Positions 33,708-45,212 of a DNA stretch of 64,000 bases are shown one piece after another. The notes under the pieces were generated by a model. That model had not been told where the DNA came from. It did not search any database and saw only the letters and a program-made list of their open reading frames with translations. The position numbers and the translations under genes are program-made. Every line of letters starts with the position of its first letter. The stretch's first letter is position 1. The DNA is taken from NCBI GenBank assembly GCA_958450325.1, contig OY288250.1, positions 48,684,898 through 48,748,897 of the forward strand. Direction: 5' to 3'. The DNA comes from Agrostemma githago (taxonomy: Eukaryota > Streptophyta > Magnoliopsida > Caryophyllales > Caryophyllaceae).

Positions 33708-33820
33708 GCCACTCGACCAAGTACATAGGCTACTCGATCGAGTAGCACCCCAAATTATGGGCAGTAGCTTCTTTCAGGACGCACTCGACCGAGTCAGGCC
33801 ATGACTTGACCGAGTGGGTC
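33708..33820. repeat. Second palindrome cluster of the Tat LTR
   Basis: Units include CCACTCGACCAAGTAC (33,709), CTACTCGATCGAGTAG (33,730), GCACTCGACCGAGTCA (33,781) and GACTTGACCGAGTG (33,803), again two pairs with 21-22 base spacing. The 3' LTR copy is at about 41,985-42,092. Confidence 0.85.
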
Positions 33821-34897
33821 CTGTAGCCCAGAAATCCGAGAGCTTTAATGCAACATTCGAGCCTCTTCTTTTTTTTACCACTTAGTCGTCACGTGTAAAG
33901 ACAATCACGTGATCCCATTTTTCAAAACTCATATATATCACTTCAGTTAAACAACTTTGATCGACGGTCTCACTATTAATTTCGTGTTGACGACTCCTTA
34001 GTCGTATTCGACGTATAATTAATTTAAGACTCCAATTTATCGATATGATAAGTTGGGACAAGGCATTGGGATTTGGGATCGGGCTAGCACCACGCCTAGG
34101 TCCTATATCTCCGTCCTTCGATTAATACATAAAATAATATGTATTTAATTGAAGTTCGTCCATTTACACGATTCACGGTCTAGTTTATACACGGGTCCGT
34201 TTCTAACTATTGCTTATCATTTGGCTATATATATTTCGATTATTCTACTTTTATTGCTCGATGTATTGTGAATTCCGGGTTGTATTCCGCCCGTATAATT
34301 TGTAACCGATTTATTATTGCTTTGCTTTATTTATTTACGTTTTACCGTTTATAAATGAACCCTCGCATGCTAAATCACTTCGACAATAAATTAGATGCAT
34401 TAAAATGACTTAGCTCACTTTTAATTCGCATGCTTAGCTAAAACGCTGTTTACATATCATTTCACCGAATCACTAACGCGCATATTAGAAAGTCAAACGA
34501 TGTCTTAGTAGAGGCCGCTATGTGCGGGCGGGGTTGGGTGTCCTTAGTGGGCTTCCCAACACGTACCCTCACCCCTTACTCAGAACCTCGGTTTCCGGAT
34601 GCCCGAAACCGTTGGCGCACGAGAGTCATTCTTTAGACGATTACCGGTATAGATGGTATCGGTACCGCAATGCAAAGGGACGAGCCCAATAAACTCTAAA
34701 TTCGAAATGGGCCATACTTTGTGTATGGTGCATAGCGATATAGAGTGGGCTCGAACGGTTCCGAATAACCATAAAATTCGGTGGCGATTCCAATTCGACT
34801 TAAATTTCAATTCGATCCATTCTCATATGGAGGTGCATTCGCCTACCCAAACCCGCGCGTGGCCGCGTCGGGGTGGACCTACGTCATGTCCACAATT

Positions 34898-34915
34898 TGG
34901 CGACTCCGCTGGGGA
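34898..34915 (+). other. Primer-binding site of the gag-only Tat element
   Basis: TGGCGACTCCGCTGGGGA lies 3 bases after the LTR; Ogre/Tat type. Confidence 0.85.
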
Positions 34916-36811
34916 TTAACCGATGAGTGCCTAACCATCGGCATCCTCAGGGTGAGACTCGAATAGAAATCGTTTGACAAATACAATATGCGTTTTAGTT
35001 TTACGGTTCATGCATAACCCCTATTTTTCCCGGGCCGGTACTGGTGACCGACGTCCCACTATACCACGATGTATTCCGCCTTGGATACGTTAAAGGTGTT
35101 CATAGTCGATTCGTATGGACTTTGCGGCATGTTCTAAACTCAACTCGACTTAGGAAGTCCGTCCCGTTTCTAGTCTAGACTATGAGCACTGGTATAGACC
35201 CTCTTTAGACCGACCGAGACTTAGTGTAAAGCATACATGGTGTCGTCATAATGCTTACGTGACTATGTGCTACTTGGTTTCCGTGTCGTTTTCAAAAACC
35301 GTCATTTCAAAAAGTGCATCTTTCCAAAAATATTCAAATTTTCAAAAAACCGGAGTGCTACCGAAATTAGGACTTACGATTTAACTCAAAACAAGCCTAT
35401 TTTTAGCCGGTATGCTATTCAAAAATTCAAAAATTTTCGACTTTTCAAAATATTCGAGCCTCTCGGCATTTTCGCCAAATTTAAAAGTCGGGATCCTCTT
35501 TCGATTTTCAAATCTTCGGAAATACATTTTGGATATTCAAAATTCCGAAATTCCAAAAATGCATCTTTTCAAAAAATATCCAATTTTCAAAAAACTCGGA
35601 AAGCTGCCGAAATTTAGACTTAAGATTTGACTCAAAACAAGCCTATTTTCTAGCCGGCATGCCGCCCATTTCAAAATTCGAACTTCCGATCCACCATTCG
35701 ATTTTCGAATTTTCAAAATTCAATTTCGATTTTCAAATCCTCGTGATGCCATTTTCAACTTTCAAATCTTCGAGATGCCGTTTTCGATTTTCAAATCTTC
35801 GGGATCTCATCTTCAATTTTCGAATCGTCGGAAATTCTTTTTTCCAACATTTAAATTTTCAAATTTCAAGATATCCAATTTTCAAAACCCGGGACACATA
35901 CCGAATTTAGGACTTATGATTTTACTCAAAATAGCCTATTTCTAGCCAGTATTCTGCCCATTTCAAAAATCGAAAATATTTTCGAACTTTCAAATTTGAT
36001 GCCCGATGCACTTTTCAATTTTTTTTGAAAAATCGGGCCCTTCCCCGAGTTCTCTCGGATTTTCCAAAAAATTCATTTTCAAAACCTTCATCTTCTTAGG
36101 ACTTCCCGTATTTAGCAGCGTCGGGTCATGTCGTAAGTCGTCGAAGTCTTTAGCGTCGAAACTCTGTCGATCTTACATCACGGGTTTCCTCCCTATCCCA
36201 GTCCGCCTTATTAGACTAAGGCAAGACCCACCTACGTAGGACATACTCCTACAAAGAAGGGCCCGTCTACACATTTGAGTCCAAAGTCTGAGAAATATCT
36301 CACATGGACCTTCCATCGAACAGGACTCGGCCCACATAGCCGAATTCTAAGGAAAGTCCACCTTTCACAAGTCACCCTTCTAGGTGTCTTCTTCCGAGTC
36401 AACCTTTTACAAGGCATAGCCCTATAACAAAAGGTTTGTGGTCCTTACGTCTGAGGGTCACTCGTCCGACATTCGAGTCTTGACAAAATTATCGATCCTA
36501 CTGGGGGCTACCCTTCAGCAGAGCGATCAATCACGGCTGCTCTAAGGGTCATGTCTTACACGTGTCTCACGTACCCCACTTTTGAGTCACTTAGATGTCA
36601 CACCATCTGAGTCCTTGGCCTCACTTGGGGGCTATTCTCCGACGGGGAGATTAATCACAGTCACTCCAAGAATCGCACCCTACGTATTTGTCTTAGGAGA
36701 GTCTAACCCGAGTCAAACCAGAGTTGTAACTCCTCCCGCGCTATTTCCTATGCCTTGGTGTAGTCATGTTCCGAAGCAACATTTCTGATTACGTGGGTAT
36801 TCTCGCAGAGT
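34916..36811 (+). other. Leader of the gag-only Tat element with repeated modules
   Basis: The first 120 bases match the Retand-like leader. A module of about 65 bases (containing ACTCAAAAcAagCCTATTT and TAGCCGG) occurs three times, near 35,357, 35,605 and 35,896, separated by TTTTCRAAAT-rich sequence. The minus-strand equivalent in the Retand-like leader is single. No coding sequence is seen. Confidence 0.75.
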
Positions 36812-37720
36812 ATGGCACCCACAACCGGGAATAGGGACATCGAAAACACCATCAATGAAATAAAGGCTTTGCTGGAGACAATGGTTAGTAGGCAGGCCAT
36901 AACCGAAACCCATATAGGGTTCCTGAAAACCAACCAAGAGGCCATGAATGCTCGTTTAAATGCCATTGAACGGCAAGACCTCGATTCTGGGTCGGTAAAT
37001 ACTGGGCCATTTGCCAAACTGATCAGCACGGTGCGTGGGCTCAAATAACAGTTCCACGCTCTTCAAGGGAACAACATTCATATTGAGAACTCCCGAGACT
37101 ATACACCCATCAGTGAGAAACTACCAACAGATCTCAACTTGGAGGGGTTACCCATATTCGAAGGGACGAAGGATCCATTACTACACCTCCGAGCCTTCAA
37201 AGCATTTATGGCAATCAAGGGGGTCAAAGCCGACATGTTCATCAATTTGTTCGGCGCATCCCTTGGGAAATATCCAAAAGCCTGGTTCTATAGACTTAAC
37301 GAAAAAAGGTTCCCCACATGGGAAGATGTGGCTACCGAGTTCGCCAAAAACTATTCTGATAATACTGAACTTCAGACTACCATGCAGACTTTAGAAGTCA
37401 TGGCCCAAGATCCAACAGAGGGTTTCACCAAATACCTTCGACGTTGGCGGACTGAGGGTGTTAAGCTGGTAGACAAGCCCAGCAAGAAAACACTAGTGGA
37501 GGCGTCCATCAACAACCTCCTACCTTCTTACCGCGTCCATCTTAGGTATGCCGGCATTTCAAACTTTGCGGTGCTTACCGAAATGGGCACTAGGATTGAA
37601 GACGATCTTCGACATAATGAAGATCTGGGTGAAGCTTCTGCCGAAGGCTATACTGGACATCCACTTGAGTCCTTAGAAGCCGAAGACTATACTGACAACC
37701 TCATCCAAGAGTCCAGATTT
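36812..37720 (+). pseudogene. gag: Gag of the non-autonomous Tat element
   Basis: The ATG at 36,812 starts a coiled-coil N-terminus (block ENTINEIKALLETMVSRQA). An in-frame TAA at 37,046-37,048 interrupts it; the same frame continues with the capsid region (LPIFEGTKDPLLHLRAFKAF, YPKAWFYRL, WEDVATEFAKNYSDNTE, then GFTKYLRRWRTEGVKLVDKP). This matches the Retand-like Gag almost block for block and keeps the part where that one is frameshifted. Homology fades after about 37,700. A Cys/His-rich stretch at about 37,840-37,930 (CFREHDEHHHTLC) may be a decayed zinc knuckle. No protease or pol follows. Confidence 0.85.
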
Positions 37721-37839
37721 GATTTGAGTCCGAGTCTAGGATGTTCTATCTCTTTCATGGTCAGAGTCAACTGTATTCTGTCCTCTTTTTCAATCCAATA
37801 AAATTGGCTTTTTTTCCATCTCTCATATATGCTTCCCTT

Positions 37840-38842
37840 TTGTGTTTCCGAGAACATGATGAACACCATCATACACTGTGTGCCCATACACGTGACTATT
37901 ATAGGCACATCTATAATGACTGCAGGAAACCGAGCCCGTGTTTCCCTTTTACCTATTCCATGTCTGGTATAGAAAAGCCACCTAACTACCCGTAACAGGA
38001 GCGATGTCGAATCCTATGATAAATCTAGGTAGTCTCCTAGTTTGGGTTCAAGACGGGAGGCAAGCCCATTTCCCACAATAAACACCCCTCCAATAAGACC
38101 GACAAATCCCTACCTTAGGTGTTAGTCCGACCAAAACAAAAAAAAAGCATCGTGACTCTATAGACTCGATGCCAGAAATACCCAACTTGGGACGATACTC
38201 CTACCAAGCCTGCTCGGAATTATGATGACAATACTGAGATCCAAACCACCATGTCTACCGTAGAGTACTCCATCACGAGTTGCACTCACACAAACACCAA
38301 CTAGGCTTACACCTTACAAAGGTTTAGCACCACAAGCCTAATCCAACCGATGGGCCCACCCCCATATCCGCCCACAACACCATCGGCATAGCCATGAAAG
38401 AAAAAAAATAAAAAAAAACTGGACAAAAAAATCAAAAGTCCAGGAAAGAAGCAAAAGAAAAAAAAGGCCATTGTCAAAAAAAAGAGGCACCCATCACCGA
38501 GGTTAAAGCGGTCAATCCAAAATGAGGAATCCCATGACCGGGGCTAAGGAGTCAACCAACTAAAAATATCCAAAAAAAAACCCATACCGTCCAATAGGGG
38601 AGTGACAATCAAGCTAGTCAGCTAACACCACACTCAGCCTTCCCACATTACAACCTGAAGACCTTCCCGAGACCCAGGCCAGAGACAGCCCGGAATTTTG
38701 AGGATTCAAGCTCCATAGGATACCCCTAACCATTAGGGCCAGACATGGAAACCAGATCCCGCATTATCAAAACCTATCCCAATCAAAGTTCGAGCCATTT
38801 TACTCGACTTCCCCTTTGCATAACAGAATTTACAATCACCAT
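37840..38842 (+). other. Non-coding internal region of the Tat element
   Basis: It holds a possible decayed zinc-knuckle fragment at its start, then A-rich stretches (38,130-38,580). I find no protease, RT or integrase motif in any frame. Confidence 0.6.
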
Positions 38843-39040
38843 ACGCAATCCCGAGAACAAAACTCGTTAAAATCCCGAGAACAAAACTCGTTAAAATCCC
38901 GAGAACAAAACTCGCTAAAATCCCGAGAACAAAACTCGTTAAAATCCCGAGATCAAAACTCATCAAATCCCCGAGAGCAAAACTCATCAAATCCCCGAGA
39001 GCAAAACTCATCAAATCCCCGAGAGCAGAACTCGTTAAAT
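38843..39040 (+). repeat. 24-bp tandem repeat, about eight copies
   Basis: Each unit reads CCCGAGAACAAAACTCGTTA plus four bases, with variants later in the array. A CGAG..CTCG mini-stem is in most units. In frame it would encode SREQNSLK repeats, but no long ORF surrounds it. One near-identical unit exists in the LTR at about 41,130. Confidence 0.92.
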
Positions 39041-40392
39041 CCCATCCCAATTCTTCTTATCTAAAACAATTACCAACCCCAAACACGGGACTCAACCTAC
39101 GGTCGGCATAGAACATGCCCAAATAGTTCACAGCACCTCTGGGGGCTACCCCGGAGAACGCTCACAGTCACAGGATCAAGATCCTAACCATTCTAGCCCT
39201 TTGATCAAGACATCATTGGGAATGCACCTAGCCTACACCATCGCTATGGCAAGTTACACACAAAGTCCTATTAGCTTAGGCACCATAATATATCTTCCAA
39301 TTCACTGAACTACGGCTTGGTTTGATTTCACTACACGTGAATACGTAGGCAGCCTTTCAACAAGGGCACAACCACCCACATTGACACAAGTTCAAAAAGC
39401 GCCATCATTCCGGTCACGACACCATCATGTTCTCAAGAGCTAGCTTTGTCATCCTGGGGGCTTCTCCTAGGCAGAAGTTCTCCATCCACTCACATAATCC
39501 AAATGACTTTCAAATCTAGCCTCCTTTCTTTTAGTGTGTCCTAGTACTCGGCTCAGTCGAAGAAGAAAATCTGTCAGGACTCGAGGCAATACCCACCTTG
39601 GGAATATACCTCAAAACCAAAAATTCAAAAGGAAGCACAAGACTAAAACAGTCTCATTACAGACTACTGCCATTCCCCTATAACGCATCCTTCCCATTCG
39701 GAGGACGACCATGTTGCCACTCGCCTAGGCTATGGAATAGCGCAACCTAAGAGTCTTGTTAGGTGGCCCACCCCCCTACCGAGTCACGGTCCAACCCCTC
39801 GAGAGTTCAGTCGTATCTGTCAACTCGTCCGGTCACGTCCAGAGTCGAGTCTGTCAGTATACCTCTCTCTTCAAGTTCCCATTTTAAAATTTGAAAAACT
39901 TAGCCATTTGAAAAATCCTTTTCGACAAGGTCAAATCTCGGTTTATTTAAACGACAAATTTCCTTTCTCCCCCTTTCATTTTGAAAACCTAGCACGTGAG
40001 TTGCTTTCAGGACTTCGTTTTCAAAATTCAAAAATTTCAAAACTTTCAAAAAATTCAAAAAAATATTCTTCCCCAGCGCGAGTCATATTTGTTTCACCTA
40101 CGTGTTGCGTGCAAAATTTTATGTAACTTATACAGGTACAATTCAAGACCGCGCAGTTCACATATCTCCCCAGCGGAAAGCCCGAGGCGGCACTTTCCCC
40201 GGAATGGTACGGGATGGGCCCACATATAGGCGCACCCAGGACTTATGCGACAAGTCCGATTCCCCACGGAGTTATTATCATCAACCCAGGTATGATTTCT
40301 ATCCTATGGCTGGCGAGCCCTTTCACGCAAGTCTAATGGACTATAAACGACCCGACCGGAAGTCTACAAGGTCTTAATTTACTTGGTAGCTA
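39041..40392 (+). other. Internal region between the 24-bp repeat and the polypurine tract
   Basis: No gene is recognised. Two TGGGGGCT motifs (near 39,139 and 39,456) resemble the polypurine tract. F-rich short frames near 39,900-40,130 follow from TTTTCAAAA repeats. Confidence 0.55.
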
Positions 40393-40436
40393 CTCTGACT
40401 TTCGCCTTGTCCAAGCCTCAGTCAGAGTGGGGGCTC
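40393..40436 (+). other. Hairpin and polypurine tract of the Tat element
   Basis: CTCTGACT (40,393-40,400) pairs with AGTCAGAG (40,420-40,427). The purine tract GTGGGGGCTC follows, ending at the LTR start. It is identical to the Retand-like element. Confidence 0.88.
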
Positions 40437-41454
40437 TGTAGACACACAAATTTTGACCGCCAGGTGTCTATAGCAGTTTCCAAAAAATACCCGATGATGA
40501 TCGGACGCTAACGTGCTCTAACACGCTCGGATACGGGCTCGAAATTAATAATGTCCGGCATGGGCTTTTAACGGGATACAAATCTCACAAAACCAACCTC
40601 AAATTTAGGCCCACTGGGTCGCTCCGAGCAAAATAAGACTAATTTGGGCAAAAACCGACACCAAAAATAATTCTCGTCTTTTAGCGACCGGGTCAAAACC
40701 CGGTCAAGACGAACACGACACACAAAATGACCTGGTACATTCTCGAAACTTGCTCCAGATTCAAAAATTAGCCAAATCAATCCAAAATCAATGAAAATCA
40801 ATTAAAATCAATTTAAGGCTAATCAAGCCTAAAATGTTGTGGCCTGATTGATCCACTCGGTCGAGTGGATTGACCACTCGATCGAGTGGAGCCTCTTAAA
40901 ACCGGTCCAGGTTCATTCACGAGGGCACTCGACCGAGTGCATTAGGGCCACTCGGTCGAGTGACCCTATGTCACGGGTTCCCTATAAATACCCTTCAATC
41001 CTATTTATTCATAGAGACCTTTTCTTACCTACAACTTTTCAATCATAATTTCAGCCAACTTTACACATCCAAACCCTCTCATTTTCAGCCATAATCCAAC
41101 CCTCAAGCATCGTCACGCTTATACGCACTTCGAGAGCAAAACTCGTTAAAATCCGTCTCCATACAAAACCTCATACACACACCATCAACTCCTCCTACGT
41201 ATCTCGACGATTCCCGCGCCATTGTCGCCATTTGACGAACCGTATCCCGAGAAGCAAGAGCATGTAGGTTGAGGGTGTGACAATTCAACACCGATTTCTC
41301 CTTCTTCCCTTTCTTTTCACTCTTTTTTGTGTACATTTATATTTATGCATTAGTATTATAATTATGTCGATAGTAACGGCACTACTAACATCTAACTACT
41401 AACATCTAACATTTAATTTTCGTTATTTACATTTCGTCATAATATTACTACCGC

Positions 41455-41519
<65 letters not shown>

Positions 41520-42260
41520 CATACATAATATCAAAATTCGGATTTAACTCGTTTAACTATGACTATTGCCCAATGTTCGTTTAATCCCTTTACGAGACGC
41601 AATAGTGGTGGCGCCCTTTCGAGGAGCACCGCCCTACGCACTCAAGGGCATAACGTAATCGTGATAGTACGTAGTTGAACGGGCTTAATTCCATTTCAAA
41701 GGATCGGTACAAAACCCGTTGACGCTAAATCGAGCATCGCATAATCCGCAAGGATTATTAAAGATGACGTAACGCGGAGGGAACCAATTTTGTCTCGGTC
41801 CAATCAAAAAACGATTTTCATATCATCTTTCCTAAAATCTCCGATAATGGTCTCGTAATAATAATATATGCATTATGAGTACCGAGGATCGAGTTGTATA
41901 TAAATCGTGCCATATTTATATGCGATTCAATCAATTATCGATTTTAAAATACATAAAACGAAACGAGCCATAGCTCGCACAGGTGCCACTCGACCAAGTA
42001 CATAGGCTACTCACTCGATTAGCACCCCAAATTATGAGCAGTAGCTTCTTTCAGGACGCACTCGACCGAGTCAGGCCATGACTCGACCGAGTGGGTCCTG
42101 TAGCCCAGAAATCCGAGAGCTTTAATGCAACATTCAAGCCTCGTCTTTTTTTACGACTTAGTCGTCACGTTTAAAGACAATCACGTGATCCCATTTTTCA
42201 AAACTCATATATATCACTTCACTTAAACAACATTGATCGACGGTCTCACTATTCATTTCG
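40437..42260 (+). repeat. 3' LTR of the Tat element, left part
   Basis: It matches 31,971-33,983 apart from the missing 98-bp duplication unit and a shorter (TA)n. It ends where the Athila-type element begins. Confidence 0.92.
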
Positions 42261-43059
42261 CTTTAGTTGTTTGTTGTGTTCTTGTTCATTGTTATTACTA
42301 GTTTGTAGATGTTTGTTTTGTTTCTTTTGTTGATCCATCTTGTTCTTGTTAGTATTAGTTTGATTATGTTAGAGTAGTGTCCTTCCTAGGGTTAGTAGGG
42401 TGATTAGGGTGCTAATTGGGTGATTAAGGGTTTGTTGGAGATGTTGGTGGAAGATTTGGGTTTCCTCTTGGTTTGATGCACATCACATGTTTGTTGAAAT
42501 GCTTGATTGACTAGTAGAACCATATACTTGTTTTTCTTGACTTTCTCTTGTGGGTGATAGTTTGTTTGTGGGTTCGGTTCCCTCACTAAGTTGCGAGAGC
42601 CCGGTGAGGAAGACCCCTAGGTCGGTCTAAGTAGCGAGAGCCCGGATGCGACCTAGGCCACCATAGCGCGCTAGAACTCCGTTTGTCATGTGTGTCGCCG
42701 AGATGGGTTCTAGGTGGAACCTCTAGGTGGGTCTAAGTTGCGAGAGCCCGGACCAACCTAGATCACCCTACTACCTCCTTCGCTCTAGTTCTCCCTTGAC
42801 CATTCCGTTACCCCTTTGACCCCGACCTAATCCTAGCCCGTTTCCTTATTTGTGTTCCTTAGTCATAGTCTAGCCTTCTCCCCCTCTTATCACTCTAGTT
42901 TAGCGTAGTCCGTTGACTTAGTCTATTTTTAGGCGACCTTAGTCTAGGCTATACATTACCGTCCCCGTGGATTCGACCCGACTTGCCCTATCTACCCTAG
43001 TTAGGATTAGCCGGTTTATTACTTGATCGGTTGGGATTCCACGACAAATCCTACCATCA
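42261..43059 (+). repeat. 5' LTR of copy A, 5'-truncated
   Basis: It matches 48,510-49,309 of the 3' LTR nearly base for base and ends CTACCATCA. Confidence 0.92.
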
Positions 43060-43062
43060 ATT

Positions 43063-43080
43063 TGGCACCGTTGCCGGGGA
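43063..43080 (+). other. Primer-binding site, tRNA-Asp type
   Basis: TGGCACCGTTGCCGGGGA, the Athila type, lies 3 bases after the LTR end. Confidence 0.9.
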
Positions 43081-43198
43081 CGGTGCTAGTTTGGACTTTG
43101 TTTTCCTAGTTACTTAACTTTGTCTTTGTGTTTGTGTTTTTCTTTTTACTTTTTGTTACTTTGCTTCTTGTGTGTGTGTGGTTTATTTCTCTCTTGTA

Positions 43199-43217
43199 TA
43201 GTGCCCAAAAAGCACTA
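43199..43217 (+). other. Leader hairpin conserved with the Athila gag element
   Basis: TAGTGC, loop CCAAAAA, GCACTA. Sequence on both sides also matches 800-870. Confidence 0.6.
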
Positions 43218-43314
43218 GACTTCTCACGTTTGTTCTTAGTCTACAGTTTATGCTTAGAGGTGGTGAATATCTTCTTCTTGCAACTTAGAGCCGCTTTAAC
43301 GGACGGTTGCTAGA

Positions 43315-44661
43315 ATGAGTGGTTTCCAACCGGGTATGAGCTACGATTTTCGAGCGAGCATGGGGTTTGATCTAAACTCCCCACACATTGAAGCCGATAT
43401 GAGCTACCCCTCTTCTTCTTTGAACCAAAGCTATGACATGACGTCCCCCTACCATAATCAAGCTTCTTGGGGTAATCAAGACGGGTATGATCCTCAAGAA
43501 TATGGATATGGCTACCAACAAGTGAATGACTATCAATCCTACGATCATGGTGGTTATTACTCGAGTTATGATTGTGAACCCACCATGTTCGATCAAGATT
43601 CACCATATGGAAGCCAATATTCCCAAAGCCCACAATATTACCCTTCACCCCAACCACAATATGAACCCCATGAACCACAATACTACCAATCACCCCAACC
43701 TTGCTACCAACAATATGATGCCCCACCCTTTGGGCATCATCAAGATTTTCAAGGAGCTTTAAAAGACCCCAATGATCACCAATTGCCCGACATGGAGGTG
43801 TTTCAATCGAGTCTTCAAATGCAAAGGAGCATCGAAGAAACGGCCATTCAATTGCAAAAAGAACAAGAGGAATTAATGGCCCAAATTCGAAGGGGAAACG
43901 AGGCGAGGAATGCTCAATTAAATGCATTATCGGTTCAAACCGTAATGTCTTTATCCCGACCATCGCATTTAGATGGAGGGTGCCCACTTGAGAGAGAGGA
44001 TCAACCTAATCACGAAGCCGCCGATGTAGTTCCCTTTGGAGGAGAGATTTGCTTTGAAGAACCTCAATAGTCTACCCAAAAAGAGACGGATGAGGATATG
44101 ACCCTTAGTGAAGGCGACATTGGTGAGGAATTGGAGGAGGATAGTGAGTTGGATGATTTGGTGGAGTTTGTGATGAAGTTGGGTGAAATTGTTAGCCTCG
44201 AGTTGCCCTTGTGCGATAATTTGGACAAGCATCAAGAGCCCCTTGCTAGTACACCGAGAGATGGTTTGGAAGAGATTGAAACCGCCAGTAGAAGTTTCGA
44301 TTCTCTCCTCCATGATGATGTGGGGCCGAGTGATGAAGATGGGGAACCACAACTTGAGGCAAGTGTGGGGGTGTGCAACGAGGAAATGAGGCGAAAACCG
44401 CTTTTTGTGCCTCGTTTCTTGGAGATGAAGCTTGCTTGTGATTGGAGGCGATGCTTAGGGAGGAAGAGATCAGTGAAGCTCGTAGGATGGATAGACCCCG
44501 GAGACAACGTGCAAGATGATGTCGGGTCTTGGGATTCCTACTTTTTGCCTCCACCTTGGAGGCCGTGGAGGTTAGCTAGGCTCGAGCGCTTCTTGGGCCT
44601 TCATTATGATGTCGGTAGCGCGTTCGACTTGCTCCTCCATGCCCTTGAGGGCTACGGTTGA
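43315..44661 (+). pseudogene. Unknown protein of the Athila-type element, one in-frame stop
   Basis: One frame from ATG 43,315 to TGA 44,661 is broken only by a TAG at 44,068-44,070 (448 codons plus that stop). Residues about 30-150 are rich in Tyr, Gln, Pro and Ser (for example QYSQSPQYYPSPQPQYEPHE), a prion-like low-complexity segment. Residues about 165-205 look like a coiled coil (QLQKEQEELMAQIRRGNE). The middle is acidic. The last 90 residues hold a distinct block (MKLACDWRRCLGRK, FLPPPWRPWR, LERFLGLHYDVGSAFDLL) that is also in the minus-strand copy at 63,737-64,000. It takes the place of gag after the leader. I do not recognise a family; a Gag replacement or structural protein is possible. 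Confidence 0.65.
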
Positions 44662-44870
44662 AGGAGAGTCCACCATCCTAGGTTTGACGAAGTTCCTAAA
44701 GAACCGTCATGTTGTATATTCCCTTCCTCTTCTTTAGAGTACTTGTGCTTGTATTTGTGATTTTTGTTTCTAGGACTCTTTTGTTTTGTGATATTCTTGT
44801 CATTTGGATTTTTGATGAGCGATGTGAGGGAAAGAATTTGATGTGTATATGAGCTTTGTTTGATAGGTGA
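44662..44870 (+). other. Short spacer
   Basis: T-rich non-coding spacer between two open frames of copy A. Confidence 0.4.
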
Positions 44871-44985
44871 AGTGAAGATGATTCCTAGTGAGGAATGGTT
44901 AATGATAGAGCTTGGATCGTGAGTATGGAAGTCTGTTTTTGAAGCTTCGGTGAAGCTTTTGGGGTTTTGGAGGTCAAGAAGACCC

Positions 44986-45153
44986 ATCCCAGGCGGGAAG
45001 GGAGCTTCCCGACCGGGAAGGATATGCCATCCCGACCGGGAAGGAGCCGTCCCGATCAGGATAGAGGTGCAAAAATTGGAGCTTGCTGGAGTGCCGTCCC
45101 GACCGGGACGAGTGTGTCTTCCCGACCGGGACCATCCAACCCAACCGGAATGG
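44986..45153. repeat. Internal TCCCG..CGGGA palindrome array, copy A
   Basis: Seven units at about 44,986, 45,005, 45,028, 45,048, then 45,096, 45,118 and 45,139. Examples are CTTCCCGACCGGGAAG and CGTCCCGACCGGGACG. Spacing inside groups is 19-23 bases. Confidence 0.9.
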
Positions 45154-45206
45154 TCCCCTTTCTCCTCTTTTGGCATCTTCTTCGACATTTGAGTCCACCC
45201 AACCAT

Positions 45207-45212
45207 TATATA
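45207..45212 (+). promoter_or_regulatory. Internal TATA-like box after the palindrome array
   Basis: TATATA followed by CCCCC, the same order and distance (about 55 bases) as in the LTR (array, TATATATA, C-run). Confidence 0.5.

Larger units (their letters stand above)
31971..34894 (+). repeat. 5' LTR of the gag-only Tat element
   Basis: It is 2924 bp, TGTAGACACC...CATGTCCACA. It begins with a hairpin (TAGACACC 31,973-31,980 with GGTGTCTA 31,997-32,004). Two clusters of ACTCG..CGAGT palindromes are present, one before the TATA box (32,538-32,545). A (TA)n run and a 98-bp tandem duplication are longer here than in the 3' LTR. Confidence 0.92.
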
